DNA from: Neoceratodus forsteri
Lineage: Eukaryota; Chordata; Ceratodontiformes; Ceratodontidae
Direction: 5' to 3'
DNA: 64,000 bases
Assembly: GCA_016271365.2 (NCBI GenBank)
Contig: CM028129.1
Coordinates: 1,003,669,501-1,003,733,500 of the forward strand
Numbering within the stretch: the first letter of the stretch is position 1; each line of letters begins with the position of its first letter. A program made the translations under genes and the position numbers. The notes beneath the pieces are model-generated. The model worked only from the letters and a program-made list of their open reading frames with translations. It was not told where the DNA came from and made no database searches. Below, in pieces: positions 1 through 10,313 of the stretch.

Positions 1-40
1 TGTGATTATTATTATTATTTTTATTAGTAGTAGTACTATA
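1..40. repeat. ATT/AGT-rich microsatellite
   Basis: An imperfect run of ATT, TTT and AGT trinucleotides opens the window. It is a simple repeat with no visible coding content. Confidence 0.5.
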
Positions 41-189
41 ATGCTGTTATCCATACGTTTTTCCCCAACACGTGGATGCCAGACAATATTTTGACTGACT
101 CTGTTGTCCCATCAGGGTCACTATCCCGACAATAATTAGCTCAGCTAAGTACAATATTTGCTCAGCCTCTCTGCAGCTACTCTATTGTG

Positions 190-456
190 CCTCACCCTCC
201 CCCCACTTCTCTCTCTCTCTCTCCCCCTCTGATCCTCCCTGTAAAAACCCTCCCACCAATTAAGCGGCCATTAAATTAAATCTTCTGTCTCCCCTTCCCT
301 CCCTCTAGATTAAGGCCCCTGACTGGGTGCTCCTTCAGCTGTGGCACAGCTCATCTCCAGCAGCCGCTGCCCACTTGCCTGCCTGGGAGTTCCTCCTTCA
401 GCTGGGGCATGGCTCATCTCTAGTGGCTGCCACCCGCTTGCCTGCCTGGCCGCCTG
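190..456. repeat. CT-rich tract and 63-bp tandem duplication
   Basis: A CT-rich stretch (about 190-240) leads into two adjacent copies of a 63-bp unit, 331-393 and 394-456. Each begins TCCTTCAGCTG and ends in a TTGCCTGCCTGG block. A similar phrase (GACTGGGTGC followed by CCTTCAGC) recurs near 18655 upstream of a plus-strand LINE. The segment may therefore be a stray piece of that LINE family's 5' region. This is inference. Confidence 0.5.
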
Positions 457-1009
457 ACCAAGGAAAAGGTACGCTTAGCTGAGAAGCCGCATCTCCACTT
501 TGAATTTATGGTGCCTTTTCCAGCCATCTGCTGATTTTCCCTTTCCACCTGGCCAAGATGGCCATTGGTTATTTCTTATATGCCTGAAAAGGTGCCAGAA
601 ATTCATATTATATACTTTAAAACATTAACCGGTTCTTCAGTGTTTGCTGCAGGAGAAAAGCAGGGGTACTTGCCAGGATTTCAGTTATTGGTAAAAAATA
701 CCTGATGGCAAGATGAAAGTCAGGGATTTGGCATCGGTAAAATGTGTGTCCGGTAGTTACATGTCGAGAAATCATACTAGACCCATAATGCTTCAGTAAG
801 ACATGAAATAAAAAGGACAAGTCACACAACTTTTGCTTTCCTCTTTCATTAAATTAAAGAAAGGGAATCTGTCTTCATATAGTTATTTTCCAAACATAAT
901 CCAAAGTGTATTGCAATCCTTGAACGCTTGGCACCTGCCATTAGGCATGCACAGAACACAGAAAGAAAGGGAGAGAGAAGGCTGAGCACAGCGACGTACC
1001 CCAAGTGCT
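457..1009. other. No gene recognised
   Basis: Ordinary AT-rich DNA. The two short minus-strand ORFs here (617-829, 849-1064) show no domain and the second overlaps a SINE head. I see no support for a gene. Confidence 0.5.
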
Positions 1010-1080
1010 TGTGGATGGGGTACAAACCTGTGTCTCCAGGTTCAAACTGTTGCACTCTAACCACTAAGCTATACCACCTA
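1010..1080 (-). mobile_element. tRNA-derived SINE head
   Basis: On the minus strand the segment starts with GGTGGTATAGCTTAGTGG, a good match to a tRNA A box (TRGYNNARNNG). About 35 bases on it reaches GGTTTGTACCCC, a B-box-like sequence. The rest does not fold as a tRNA cloverleaf by eye, so a Pol III SINE promoter is more likely than a functional tRNA. The 3' body probably runs towards 890 but has no clear end. Confidence 0.5.
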
Positions 1081-2800
1081 GAAAGGTCAGAAAGTTAAGA
1101 ACTCACCTTTAGATAAAAATGTGTGTAGCCTAGTTCAGGTACATTTTATTCTCAGAATGGGGACGGTAATTTAGTAATGTCCAGCAGAGCAGTGTTTAAT
1201 TGTCGTTTTCTGCCTCCACCAAAGTCTGCCTGATGGAGAAAATGTCCCAGCGAAATAACTTATTTGACGAAGAGTTTAAGGGTGAAGATTTGGGTTATAA
1301 AATCCATGAAAATCTGTGTGAGAATACTAAAATATCTTGCAATACAAATGTTTTCCCTTTGAAATAGCACAACAAGCCATTTTTTTACCCGCAACAAGAA
1401 CTGTGCATTATGCAACTTTTAATTTTACAGATGTGGAAAAAAGGAAAAATCTGCAAAAATGTGCATGTGGAAAATTATTACGCAAGCTGTACCCTCCACC
1501 TGTCTGCATTCCTTCCCCCAGGGTGGCAGTGTCCTTCCTGAGCATGCCTCTGCGGCTGCAGGTACTGTACAACAATACAAGATGATCAAGCTCTTAACAT
1601 GTGGCACTTGCTTGCTGTAACGGCCCCCAACCACTTATAACAGACTAATCTGTGTGAGATAATGTGTCCACTGTAGCAGTTGTCCATTCTGTTGTTTGGG
1701 GGAAATGGTTTGAAAGGGTAGAAAATACTCTCATTTTCACTGAGTGCACCAGGACTGCAGGGCTTTAATAAATTGTTGAGGAAACGCTTTGCACTGTGTA
1801 AATGACATGACAGTATTGTATCTCCCTTAAAGAGCAACTCTCTATTATAATAAATAACTTAAACACACTACATTTACATCAATTATGTTTTAATGTTGTT
1901 TTCTAGTTATTTATCTTTTTACTTGGCTTGGTGGTCTGTCTGCTAAATAGTGTAGGTAATGCAGCAATTATTCCTCTGAGTCTTTAAATTTACAACACAT
2001 TCTGTTGTCATGGTGAGCACTATGATGTCATAAGCATAAGCAGTGTGAGATTAACTGGGGAGAAGTAAATGTTCTCAAAAATATTCTATACAGACTTTTT
2101 GGGTGAGCTACCATGATGTGCTGTAAATCGTGGAAAGGAATACTGAAAATGAAAAATGCATTTTCTAGTAAATATTAACAGCTGAAGTGTCTTATTTATA
2201 AAAGTGCACGCTGAAGTGTAGAGTTGCTCCTTAACTTACTGACATGCTCTCCCACTTCAGTAAACTCGGTGCTAGTCTCCTACCACTCTACAAGGTCATG
2301 GACTCACATTGAACTTACCTCTGCTGTCATCTGCTCATTCTGTGCCCTTACACTACTGGATTGCTTGCTCCACTTTCCGGCTGACACCTCCACTCCACTG
2401 ACATATTTTATGGAATCTCCACAGTAGGAATTCACCACTACCTGCTGTGAACAACCTCATCTCAAAGTCATCTCTGCCATGAGACATATTTACTGTGGCT
2501 GGCAGAAATTAATTTCCCGCCAGCAAATTCATTCTGTTTTTCACATCAGTGGTATTTTTGCACAACTAATGGAAATCCTTGTGGAAAATTTAATTGCACT
2601 AGCAAATCTGTCCAAAAAAACCAGTGACCATCTCTTGGATATTTTATAATCATGATGTGAATTGCTTGTCTTTTCCCAGAGTCTCCTTTGCTTATTAAAG
2701 ACTAATGTGAAATGTGTAATTTTGCACAATATTTGGCAATTTCATTCTGTCCTAATAGCTACCCACTGGTACTAGGCTGTGCACTTCCTACTTCCTGTCT
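1081..2800. other. No gene recognised
   Basis: About 1.7 kb of AT-rich DNA without a convincing ORF, RNA gene or repeat boundary. Several short ORFs overlap on both strands and none has a recognisable domain. Confidence 0.5.
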
Positions 2801-2928
2801 TTATTTTATTTATTTATTTAGCTTTTGTTAACCAGGTAAGTACACTAGACAAGCAATTTGCCTATTTTCAGGTATGACCCGGAAGAGTACAGGAAATTAC
2901 ATACTTACACACTTGGGACAACATGGTA

Positions 2929-3090
2929 CATAATTAAGAACAGGTCACACATCATGAGACTACAAGGTAAGATTACACATCACATAATTAGGAACAGGTT
3001 ACACATCATGAGACTACAAGGTAAGATTACACATCCCATGATTAGGAACAGGTTATACGTCAAGAGACTACAGGTAAGATTACACATCTT
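2929..3090 (-). repeat. 54-bp repeat, three copies, in LINE 3' UTR
   Basis: Units begin at 2929, 2983 and 3037 with exact 54-base spacing. Each contains an AGACTACA(A)GGTAAGATT core. They lie between the conserved LINE 3' end and the RT reading frame, so they are 3' UTR repeats of copy 1. The plus-strand ORF across them is a by-product of the periodicity. Confidence 0.8.
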
Positions 3091-3515
3091 GCATCAAGTT
3101 TGGGTCAGTACAGAAATACTACATTTTAAGGGCTGGCAGTCTTGTATGGGTGCAAGTGCTAAACATATGTCATGGGGGTTTTTGACATCCGCAGGCCGAT
3201 GCACTTTTAAGATGGCTCCATAGGGAAGAGCGCAGGCTGCCCTGCAAGGGGGCAGCATGGACCTGGGTTGGGGAGGTATTCCAAAGTTTAGGGGCACATG
3301 CTGTGAAGTCCCTTTCACCCATCTTGGTACTAGTCACAGGTACCTTGAGCGTGGCAGACCCCTGAGACCTAAGGTGATATGATGAGGGGGCAGTTTGGGC
3401 CTGCAAGCTTGCCACCCCTGAAGGGGTACCCATGTTGAGGACCTTACCAGTGAAGCAACCAAGGACAAAGTCAATGTACTTTTTAGACGAGAGCCAGTGT
3501 AGCTTGTTGTAGAGC

Positions 3516-6458
3516 TCACAGTGATGAGTGAGCCAGGGGGGCCGATAGGGCGAAGCGACAGATATTGTTATAAGCCGTCAACCACCTAGAGAGATGGGCC
3601 TTAGTGGTGCTAGCAAACAGCAGGAGACCATAACACAAAGAGGGGAGAAGCATCCCTCTCACAAGGGCAGCACGCACGGCTGGTGTGAGGTTGTTTTTTG
3701 CCCTGTAGGCCAGACCCAGTATACAGTTGATTGTCTTACATGTCCTCTGAATATGAAGGCCAAGGTCAAGCTGTGGGTCCAGCATTACTCCCAGGTATTT
3801 GAAGTTGTCCGTGATAGGGATCGGGACATCTCCTTTGCTGGATACACAGAACGGCACATGGGCGGCCTTAATCTTTGCCCGGGACCCAAAGAGCATGGCC
3901 TGGGTTTATTTTAGGTTAAGGACAAGCTTGTGGTTCAGGATCCATGCCTGAATGTTTATAAGGTCCTCACTCAGTTGTTGATTGTTGACCACCACCTCAT
4001 GGGAGTGAGACAGGATAACCAGATCATCTGTGTAGAGAATTGGTTTACAGTGGGCTGCGGTTTCGGGGAGGTTATTTATAAAAATGGAGAAGAGCATTGG
4101 TCCAAGGACGGAGCCTTGGGGGACCCCTACCGTTACTGGGATGGGACCCGAAAGCTCTTTGCCAAATTTGACCTGCTGCATTTTACCATATAGGTAGTTG
4201 TCAAACCAGCTAAGAGCAGTAGTGGAAAGACCAATTGCTCTAAGCTGAGTCGACAGCATGGCATGGCCGACCAGGTCAAACGCCTTCGAGAGGTCAATGA
4301 AGAGGGCCCCCGAGAGTTTACCCTGGTCCATGGCCTCCCTGATTCATGATATAACAGTAACTAGGGCTGATGAGGTACCATGCCCCTTCCTGAATCCATG
4401 CTGTACAGGAGACATTATGTCATGCGCCTGTAAGTACTCTGAGAGTTGCCCTGCCATAATTTTCTCCAGTAGTTTGCTAGCCACCAACAGGATAGATATA
4501 GGGTGATAGTTCTCTATCAGCATAGGGTTCCCTTGTTTCAGGATTGGGACTACCCTGGCAACCTTCCATATGTCTGGGATAACTCCAGTTGCCAGGGACA
4601 GATTGAAAATGTATGCCACCAGAGGTGCCAGCCAGGGGGCACCAAGACTGAGGAGCTTGGGTTCTAAGCCATCTTGTCCAGCACTTGAGTAGGGGAGAGT
4701 CCGCTAGCAGTTTCTGCCTCTTGAACTACCACTGCCCTGAACAGAAAGGCGGGTGGAGTGAAGATGGTGCTGTGGGCTGATTGCCACTGACACCATCATC
4801 ATTTGGGAATGACAAGGTGTACTCCGACAGATCCGCAAAATAATGGTTGAAGGAGTTGGCCATGGTTTCCGAGTTGTTACAGCTCGAACCATCGATTATC
4901 ATGTCAGTGGACTCAGTGCTCTGTGTACCACTCACAACTTGTTTAATGTTCCTCCAGAACCTTCTAGGATCCCTAGCCGAGTTCAATAAAGCAGATTTGC
5001 AAAATTCACTCTTGGCAATCCTAATGTTCTTTTTGCATTCATTTCTGAGTTATCTATGTCTCAGAAAGATGGCTTGGTCAGCCGTGGCCTTGAACATGGC
5101 CCGGCACTTATCTCTAGTGTTGAGGAGTGTCAGGAGGCTACCATGAAGCCATTTAGTAGCCATTCCCCTCACCCTCCATCTGATGAGGGGGGCATGTTTC
5201 TCCTGCAAGGCCTTTAGACAGCAAAGAAAGTGACCAACAGTGGATGCGGGGTCCTTAGCATTCCAAACTGCCCCCCAATCTGTGTACTTGATGTCATTTT
5301 GAAAGGAGAACAGATCAAACTTGGAGTAGTCTCTGATCTGGATAATTTTATGGGGAATTTTTTGATGTGGTACCCTCCAGATACAGTACACCGGGGATTG
5401 GTCAGAGATAGAATCCGGTAGGATACCCGACGAGCTGATTCTATCTGGTCTATTTGTCAGGATTCAGTCCAGGAGTGAGCCCTTACCACCACTAGTAGGG
5501 CATCTGGTAGGATCCTTGACAAGTTGAGTCAGAGAGAGACTGGTAAGTGAGGGTTCAAAGGCCTTGGCATTGCCACCCAACCAATTTAGGTTGAGGTCAC
5601 CCAGAATGATTAGCTCATTCTGCCGTGTTGCAGCACCAACTGCACCAAGGAGACCAGTCAGTTCCTCTACGCCTCCTTTTGGAGGATTGTATGCAAATAC
5701 AATGTGAATCTTTTTTGCCATCCCTAGTAACAGTACCATGTGCAGAACCTCACAGGGGGACTGCATGGTCTGTTGATCAGGGAGGGTGGACAGGTTTAGA
5801 TGGCTCCTGTAGTAGACCAGGGTGCCACCACCTCTCTTACTTTCCGGATGATCTCGGTGGATAAGGTCATAACCAGGGAAGGGACATGCTGAGCTCGGGG
5901 TGGAAGGCTTCAGCCAGGTTTATGTAATTCCAAGAATGTCAGGACTGCGCGGAGTTACCCAGACACGAAGTTCCGTTAGGTTTGGGAGCAGGCTTCTGAC
6001 ATTTAGATGGCCACCTTCATCCCTTTAACCACTGGCCAGCCCACCCATGTAGGTATGGACTGGGGTGGCAGTCCTGGGTTTGGTTCAATGTCCCCTGCTA
6101 GTGCAAGTGTCATCAGCAGGAGCCAGAGTAGATGCCTTAAAGGGGGGGGGGGTCTCTCCTTGTTCTGTGACCTCCGGTCATAACGCCTGACCTTATGAGA
6201 GGGTCTCCAAAGGTACCCTAGTTTCAGACCACCAAGGACCACAGACAGGGGAGAGCCCTCTGCTATAATGTTTGAGAAGGTAAAATCCGACTCCACTAGT
6301 TGGACATATGTACACCATGGAGCTATTTTTAGGGGGTCAGCCGCCCCATAGATCCAGGGGATCCAGGAGGCAGTAAGGCTCACAGTGGCTTTAGTGACTA
6401 GTGCGCCCATGAGTAGCTGGCACAGGACTAGCTTTGATGGGAGCTCAATGAGTGCCAT
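3516..6458 (-). pseudogene. LINE ORF2 pseudogene: endonuclease plus reverse transcriptase (copy 1)
   Basis: The product would nick target DNA and reverse-transcribe LINE RNA. From the N-terminus (high coordinates): a hydrophobic stretch ending in GDIEPNPGL near 6085, a 2A-like motif whose last proline is leucine. The endonuclease follows with LNVRSLLP, then ILGIT, a stop, and TWL, so the usual catalytic Glu codon is a stop. It continues with GGGTLVYY and LGDLNLNWL. After a linker (4726-5391) come RT fingers (PENYxPIS-like, HGFRKGHGTSSAL), motif A FIDLSKAFDLV at 3906-4331, GVPQGSVLGP, and motif C as YTDD instead of the usual YADD. The thumb FKYLGVMLDPQLD is at 3516-3896. Several frame changes separate these pieces. 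The order and motifs make the identification secure. The L2/CR1 clade call is inferred. Confidence 0.85.
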
Positions 6459-7113
6459 GCTTGCTCCGATACAGTTTTCCCACTAGGATGGTACCACCTT
6501 GGGTCACCAAAGTGTTAGGCCTAATAGCTGCACTCTGTATCTTTAAGAGGAGTTGCAATATTAGAGAGAGGGGGGAGGATGAACATTGTTAGGGGTGGTG
6601 CCGAGTTGGGAGGGAGAGTATTTAATAAAGGCTGGAGGTGGGGGATGGGAGGGCAGGCGTAAAAATTCAAGAAGCTAGGACACAGAAGGACAGAAAGTGA
6701 AAGAGAAATTGAATTATTTGCAGGGCAAAGCTTACAACTGTGACCCAAATGGAATCTGGTCTAAACAGAAAAAACTGTATCACTTTAAACTTACCCTCTG
6801 GTCCAGGGTAGCTTACCACGGGACCTTAAAACAAAGAGAGCTGTAATATTTTACAATCTACAAACCTGCAGCCTAAATGAACTTGCACTTCAAACTACCC
6901 TTAGAGTGCAAAATTGCTGTAAACAGGCTTAGGTTCACATTTAAGTTAGGATTTACAAGACAATTTGGAGAGAATTTACAAGTACCACAATCAGAACATA
7001 ACATTAGCTTAAGGTCCAGAGAGGAAACAGCAGTAGCAAAGAATTAAAGAACTGCAGCAGCCCATCAGCAGGCAGAGTTGATGGTTCTGGACAGTCCAGT
7101 TTCTGCAGCGTAC

Positions 7114-7327
7114 CTTCAGTCTGGTGATCAGCGGGAAGTGCAGCGAGTAAGGCAGCCAGCGGACAGAAGGGGTCCACCTGGCTGCTCAAAGCAGCAGAGA
7201 CACCCGTGTCAAGGGTGAAGCTTCAGTCTGGTGATCAGCAGGCAGTGCAGCGAGGAAGGCAGCCGGTGGACAGAAGGGGTCCGCCCGGCTGCTCGAAGCA
7301 GCAGAGGCACCCGTGTCAAGGGTGAAG
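7114..7327 (-). repeat. 107-bp tandem duplication at LINE 5' region
   Basis: Two units, 7114-7220 and 7221-7327, each start CTTCAGTCTGGTGATCAGC and end AAGGGTGAAG, with about ten differences between them. They sit upstream of ORF2 of copy 1. Tandem 5' units of this kind act as promoter monomers in some LINE families (mouse L1 is the known case). That role here is inferred from position only. Confidence 0.65.
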
Positions 7328-7834
7328 CTACCAATATGGAATTGCTGGACATTTGTAACCTCATCATATCTTTTTTGTCTACCTGAATGATAAGTATTTT
7401 CATGTTATGACATCCTGTCATTGTCCAGCATATACCCTGTTACTACAAACATGACAAACAGTAAAGGTTCTTTAACAAAAGGTCAGCAAACATCTCAATA
7501 GCTGAAATTGCATTGGCAGGGTGCCAGAAAGATGACCCCCATTCTGAAAAACCTTTGGGAAGGTTTTGATAATTTTTAAAGAAAAATTGGTGTTGGAGCC
7601 TGTCATCATCCACAATAGGTCTTTGTCACTCAGAAAAAGCCAATGGGTGGAGGTGGTGGGGACTGAGAGATCCAGATCTGTTTCAAGTGGCTATATTCAT
7701 GGTAATGTTATACATGTGGGGTACTAATAACACTATGCATAGAGTATTTAGTATGACTGCAAGCAGTTTTTAAGTATCTTTTCCTTTCCTTTCACAGGCA
7801 ATATTTTATGGGCTTAGGAAGGAAAGGATTTCTT
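7328..7834. other. No gene recognised
   Basis: About 500 bases of AT-rich sequence between LINE copy 1 and the split SINE. I see no domain, promoter or repeat boundary. Confidence 0.5.
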
Positions 7835-8666
7835 TTATTGGATAAACACATTGCAATATAGAAGAGGCAGGAGAGAGAATGTAGCTACTCTTATCATTGC
7901 ATAAGATTCAAAGTACAGAGATAGATTAGGCAGTGAGATTAGAGAGAGGTTAAGAACAGGGAAGTTGGTCTGGTGGTGCTGAGGGTTGAGGGGCTGGATG
8001 CCACACCTTGCGCCATGCTGGCGACCCTGGTTCGGGGATGAACTCGGGAAGCCAGGGGTCGGTGGGGGGGGAGAGGATTGAGCATCCGGAGGACTGCTCT
8101 CCTCTCCTGGGGAGGGATGCTGGGGCTGCTCGGTGTCCTCAGAACCCCCGATAGAGATCGGGGGTATTGCGGGTTCATCAAGCCAGATCATAGAGGTGGA
8201 GAGGCAGACGTCAGCAGGGATGTCATGTGCAGACATCATTGCACCCCGCACCTCCAGGGGAAACCACCAAGCTAGGAAAACCCCAGCCTGCTGGGTGATG
8301 CAACGTCGACCTCCAAGGGCTGCAGTTCCATACGCCCAGTGCCAGCCACGAACCCGACTCTACCCCTGGGGATCCCATGACTTCTCTGGGGTCCAGAGAG
8401 AGGTGGGGATTCTGAATCTGAGCGATTTTCGGGGAGTGATTCAGGCTCCGAGGCTAGAGGCTCAGGTTAGAGGCTCAGCCAAGCAAGCAAGCCCAAGAGA
8501 TGCCCCGGACAGATAAGGCAAGAAATAAAGTAAAAAAAAAAAAAACAGGGAAGTTAAGTGACTTGTTGAGTGTCCGTAAAGTGAGTAAGTGGTGGTTGGG
8601 GGATTCAAACTGGGGTCTTCAGATTGACAGCTCTGTGCTGTAACCACTAAACCAAACTAGATCCCT
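7835..8666 (-). mobile_element. CORE/MIR-like SINE split by a younger SINE
   Basis: On the minus strand, 8666 to 8556 reads as a tRNA-like head. It has GTTTAGTGGTTACAGCAC, then GTTTGAATCCCCC, then a core with CAAGTCACTTAACTTCCCTG. This resembles the MIR/CORE-SINE layout. The core resumes at 7966 and runs to an AATAAAAG-type tail near 7840. The 577 bp between belong to a separate plus-strand SINE. The MIR-like label rests on motif resemblance only. Confidence 0.6.
7967..8543 (+). mobile_element. SINE insertion with 12-bp target duplication
   Basis: The insert is bounded by identical copies of AACAGGGAAGTT at 7955-7966 and 8544-8555 and ends in a poly(A) run (8532-8545). Its 5' part (GGATGCCACACCTTGCGCCA, then GCTGGCGACCCTGGTTCGGGG) parallels the plus-strand SINE at 54370, so both belong to one family. 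The GC-rich ORFs on both strands across it are not genes. Target-primed insertion into the CORE-SINE is directly visible. Confidence 0.8.
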
Positions 8667-8980
8667 GGATTACAATAATGTTTTAATACAGTTTTGAATT
8701 TTGAAATCTGCAAAAGAACAAAAAGAAGGTTCTGACAGTTCTGATAAGTCTCCAATAACTATCAAAACAAATAGTGTAGTTGCCATATTGGTCTTTGTAA
8801 GAACAGATCCAGAAGCACATGGTTTGTTACCTTTTATTGGACCAACATAGATGTTAAAAGAACAAAGTGCTCTAGCTTTTGAACCAACCAAGTCCTTCTT
8901 CAGAAGCTTTTTAGCTTATCAGAACCTTTCTGAACTTTGTGTACATTTCTCCCACCCCTCCTATTGCAGAGACTCAAGTG

Positions 8981-10313
8981 AAATTTATTTATTGAAATTT
9001 GTTGGCAGGGTAGGCCTGCTGAGACAAAATGTCCCTTTTTCAGGTGCAATCTCGAATTAATTACAAACAGTAACAGAAAAGAATACATACCGGATCAACG
9101 TGCACAGAAAACAGATTAGACATTACAATATTATGGACAGCATTCTTGCACAAATCATAATACAGGAACAAGTCCAGGATTAATTGCGCTTTAAGTTATA
9201 TTGCATGACGTGAGAACAGATATAAGGATCAGGGTTACAACATTTGTGTCGGCATGGCTGGCCACTCTAGAACCCACCAACCTAAGTCTCTTTTTACCAT
9301 GCACCGGTTCACAGACACATTTTGGGAGGTGCAGACAGAGTCAAAGATTATAATTACAATGACTACCAGCAAGCAAATGAGACTTGAGTGTAGTTTTTAA
9401 ATCAACTGCTGACATACAGTTTAGCATCTCTGATGGCAGGCTGTTCCAGAGGGATGATGCACAAATAGCAAAAGATGTATCACCTGCACACATCCTGGAC
9501 CTTGCCTCCAGTAGTGGGCAGGTTAAGGACTTAAGTGCCCTCTTCTGGGTTATGGCCTGGAGGATACTGCAGAGACTGGGATAGACAGCAATTTTGGTTA
9601 ACTTAAAGGCTAGGCAGAGGACCAGATAAGCTACTGTAATCCTGCTTCCAGTTAGGGCCAGTTTAATGTAGAAAGTACATTGCAGTGATGGACTCTGGGC
9701 TGTGCACTGTCCGCAGAACATGTTACTTTGTGATATAGCACCTTTAGTTTGCGTAATTCAGCACCATGGAGGGGTTGTAGGAGTGGGGAACCATAAAGTA
9801 AGACAGGTAGTAGTGAGCCAGAGGCAATGGCTATCCGAGCTTTGCTACTGAGGCACCCACTAAGTCTATATATTAGTCCAATCTTCTGATGCAGGGATTT
9901 CATCACAGCCTCAACATGAAGTTTCAGCATGAACTCCTGGTCTACGTGTACCTCAAGGTATTTCATAGAGTCAGTCACTTCCAGCTGAGTACCATTCAGT
10001 GAAGATAGCTAGAGAATTTTATGTCTCTCTTTACCCAGGTTCCTGGAACTGAAAAGCATGGCTTTTGTTTTTTTGAGGTTTAGGACAAGCTTATTGTTTA
10101 AAACCATCTTTCTAATTCCCTGAAATCAGTGTTGTGGTTCAGGTTTATCTAGTTAACATCTACTGATCTTCTATACAGTACTGTATCATCAGCATACAAT
10201 TGCAGCTTGCCCCCCCACCCCCCGGGGAACTGTTAGGGATCTCATTTATAAACAACGAAAACAACAATTGTCCCAGAATGGAGTCTTGGCAACCCCTGTA
10301 GTAATTGACTTTA
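8981..10313 (-). mobile_element. LINE A, 3' half (RT thumb to 3' end)
   Basis: The 3' end is AAATTTATTTATTG at 8981 followed by the shared LINE 3' segment. The minus strand encodes the RT C-terminal region (9341-9721, with SLWNSLP) and the thumb (9652-9978, MKYLEVHVDQEFMLKLHVEA). Weakened motif B and C remnants follow up to about 10300 (QDSILGQL). At 10313 the sequence stops abruptly at the 3' tail of another LINE. The missing part resumes at 12438. Confidence 0.75.

Larger units (their letters stand above)
2801..7327 (-). mobile_element. L2-like LINE, near full length (copy 1)
   Basis: A minus-strand non-LTR retrotransposon. Its 3' end is the T-rich TTATTTATTTATTTA block at 2801-2821 (TAAA repeats on the element strand). 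Next comes a conserved 3' segment, shared with other LINE ends at 8981, 10314, 44910, 50731, 54369 and 63949. Reading upstream it contains a 3' UTR with 54-bp repeats, the RT thumb, palm and fingers, an EN-RT linker, an APE-type endonuclease, a 2A-like peptide, and a 5' region with a 107-bp tandem duplication. Frameshifts and stops are frequent, so the copy is old. The 5' limit is set at the end of the 107-bp repeat and is uncertain. Confidence 0.8.

Noticed and set aside
1010..1080. Functional tRNA gene
   Set aside because: A- and B-box-like sequences are present, but no acceptor stem or anticodon arm pairs convincingly. A SINE head fits better.
2858..3223. Plus-strand ORF of 121 residues with internal repeats
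   Set aside because: Its repeats are the 54-bp 3' UTR units of an antisense LINE read in a chance open frame.
7939..8516. GC-rich ORFs on both strands
   Set aside because: They lie entirely in a SINE bounded by exact 12-bp target duplications.
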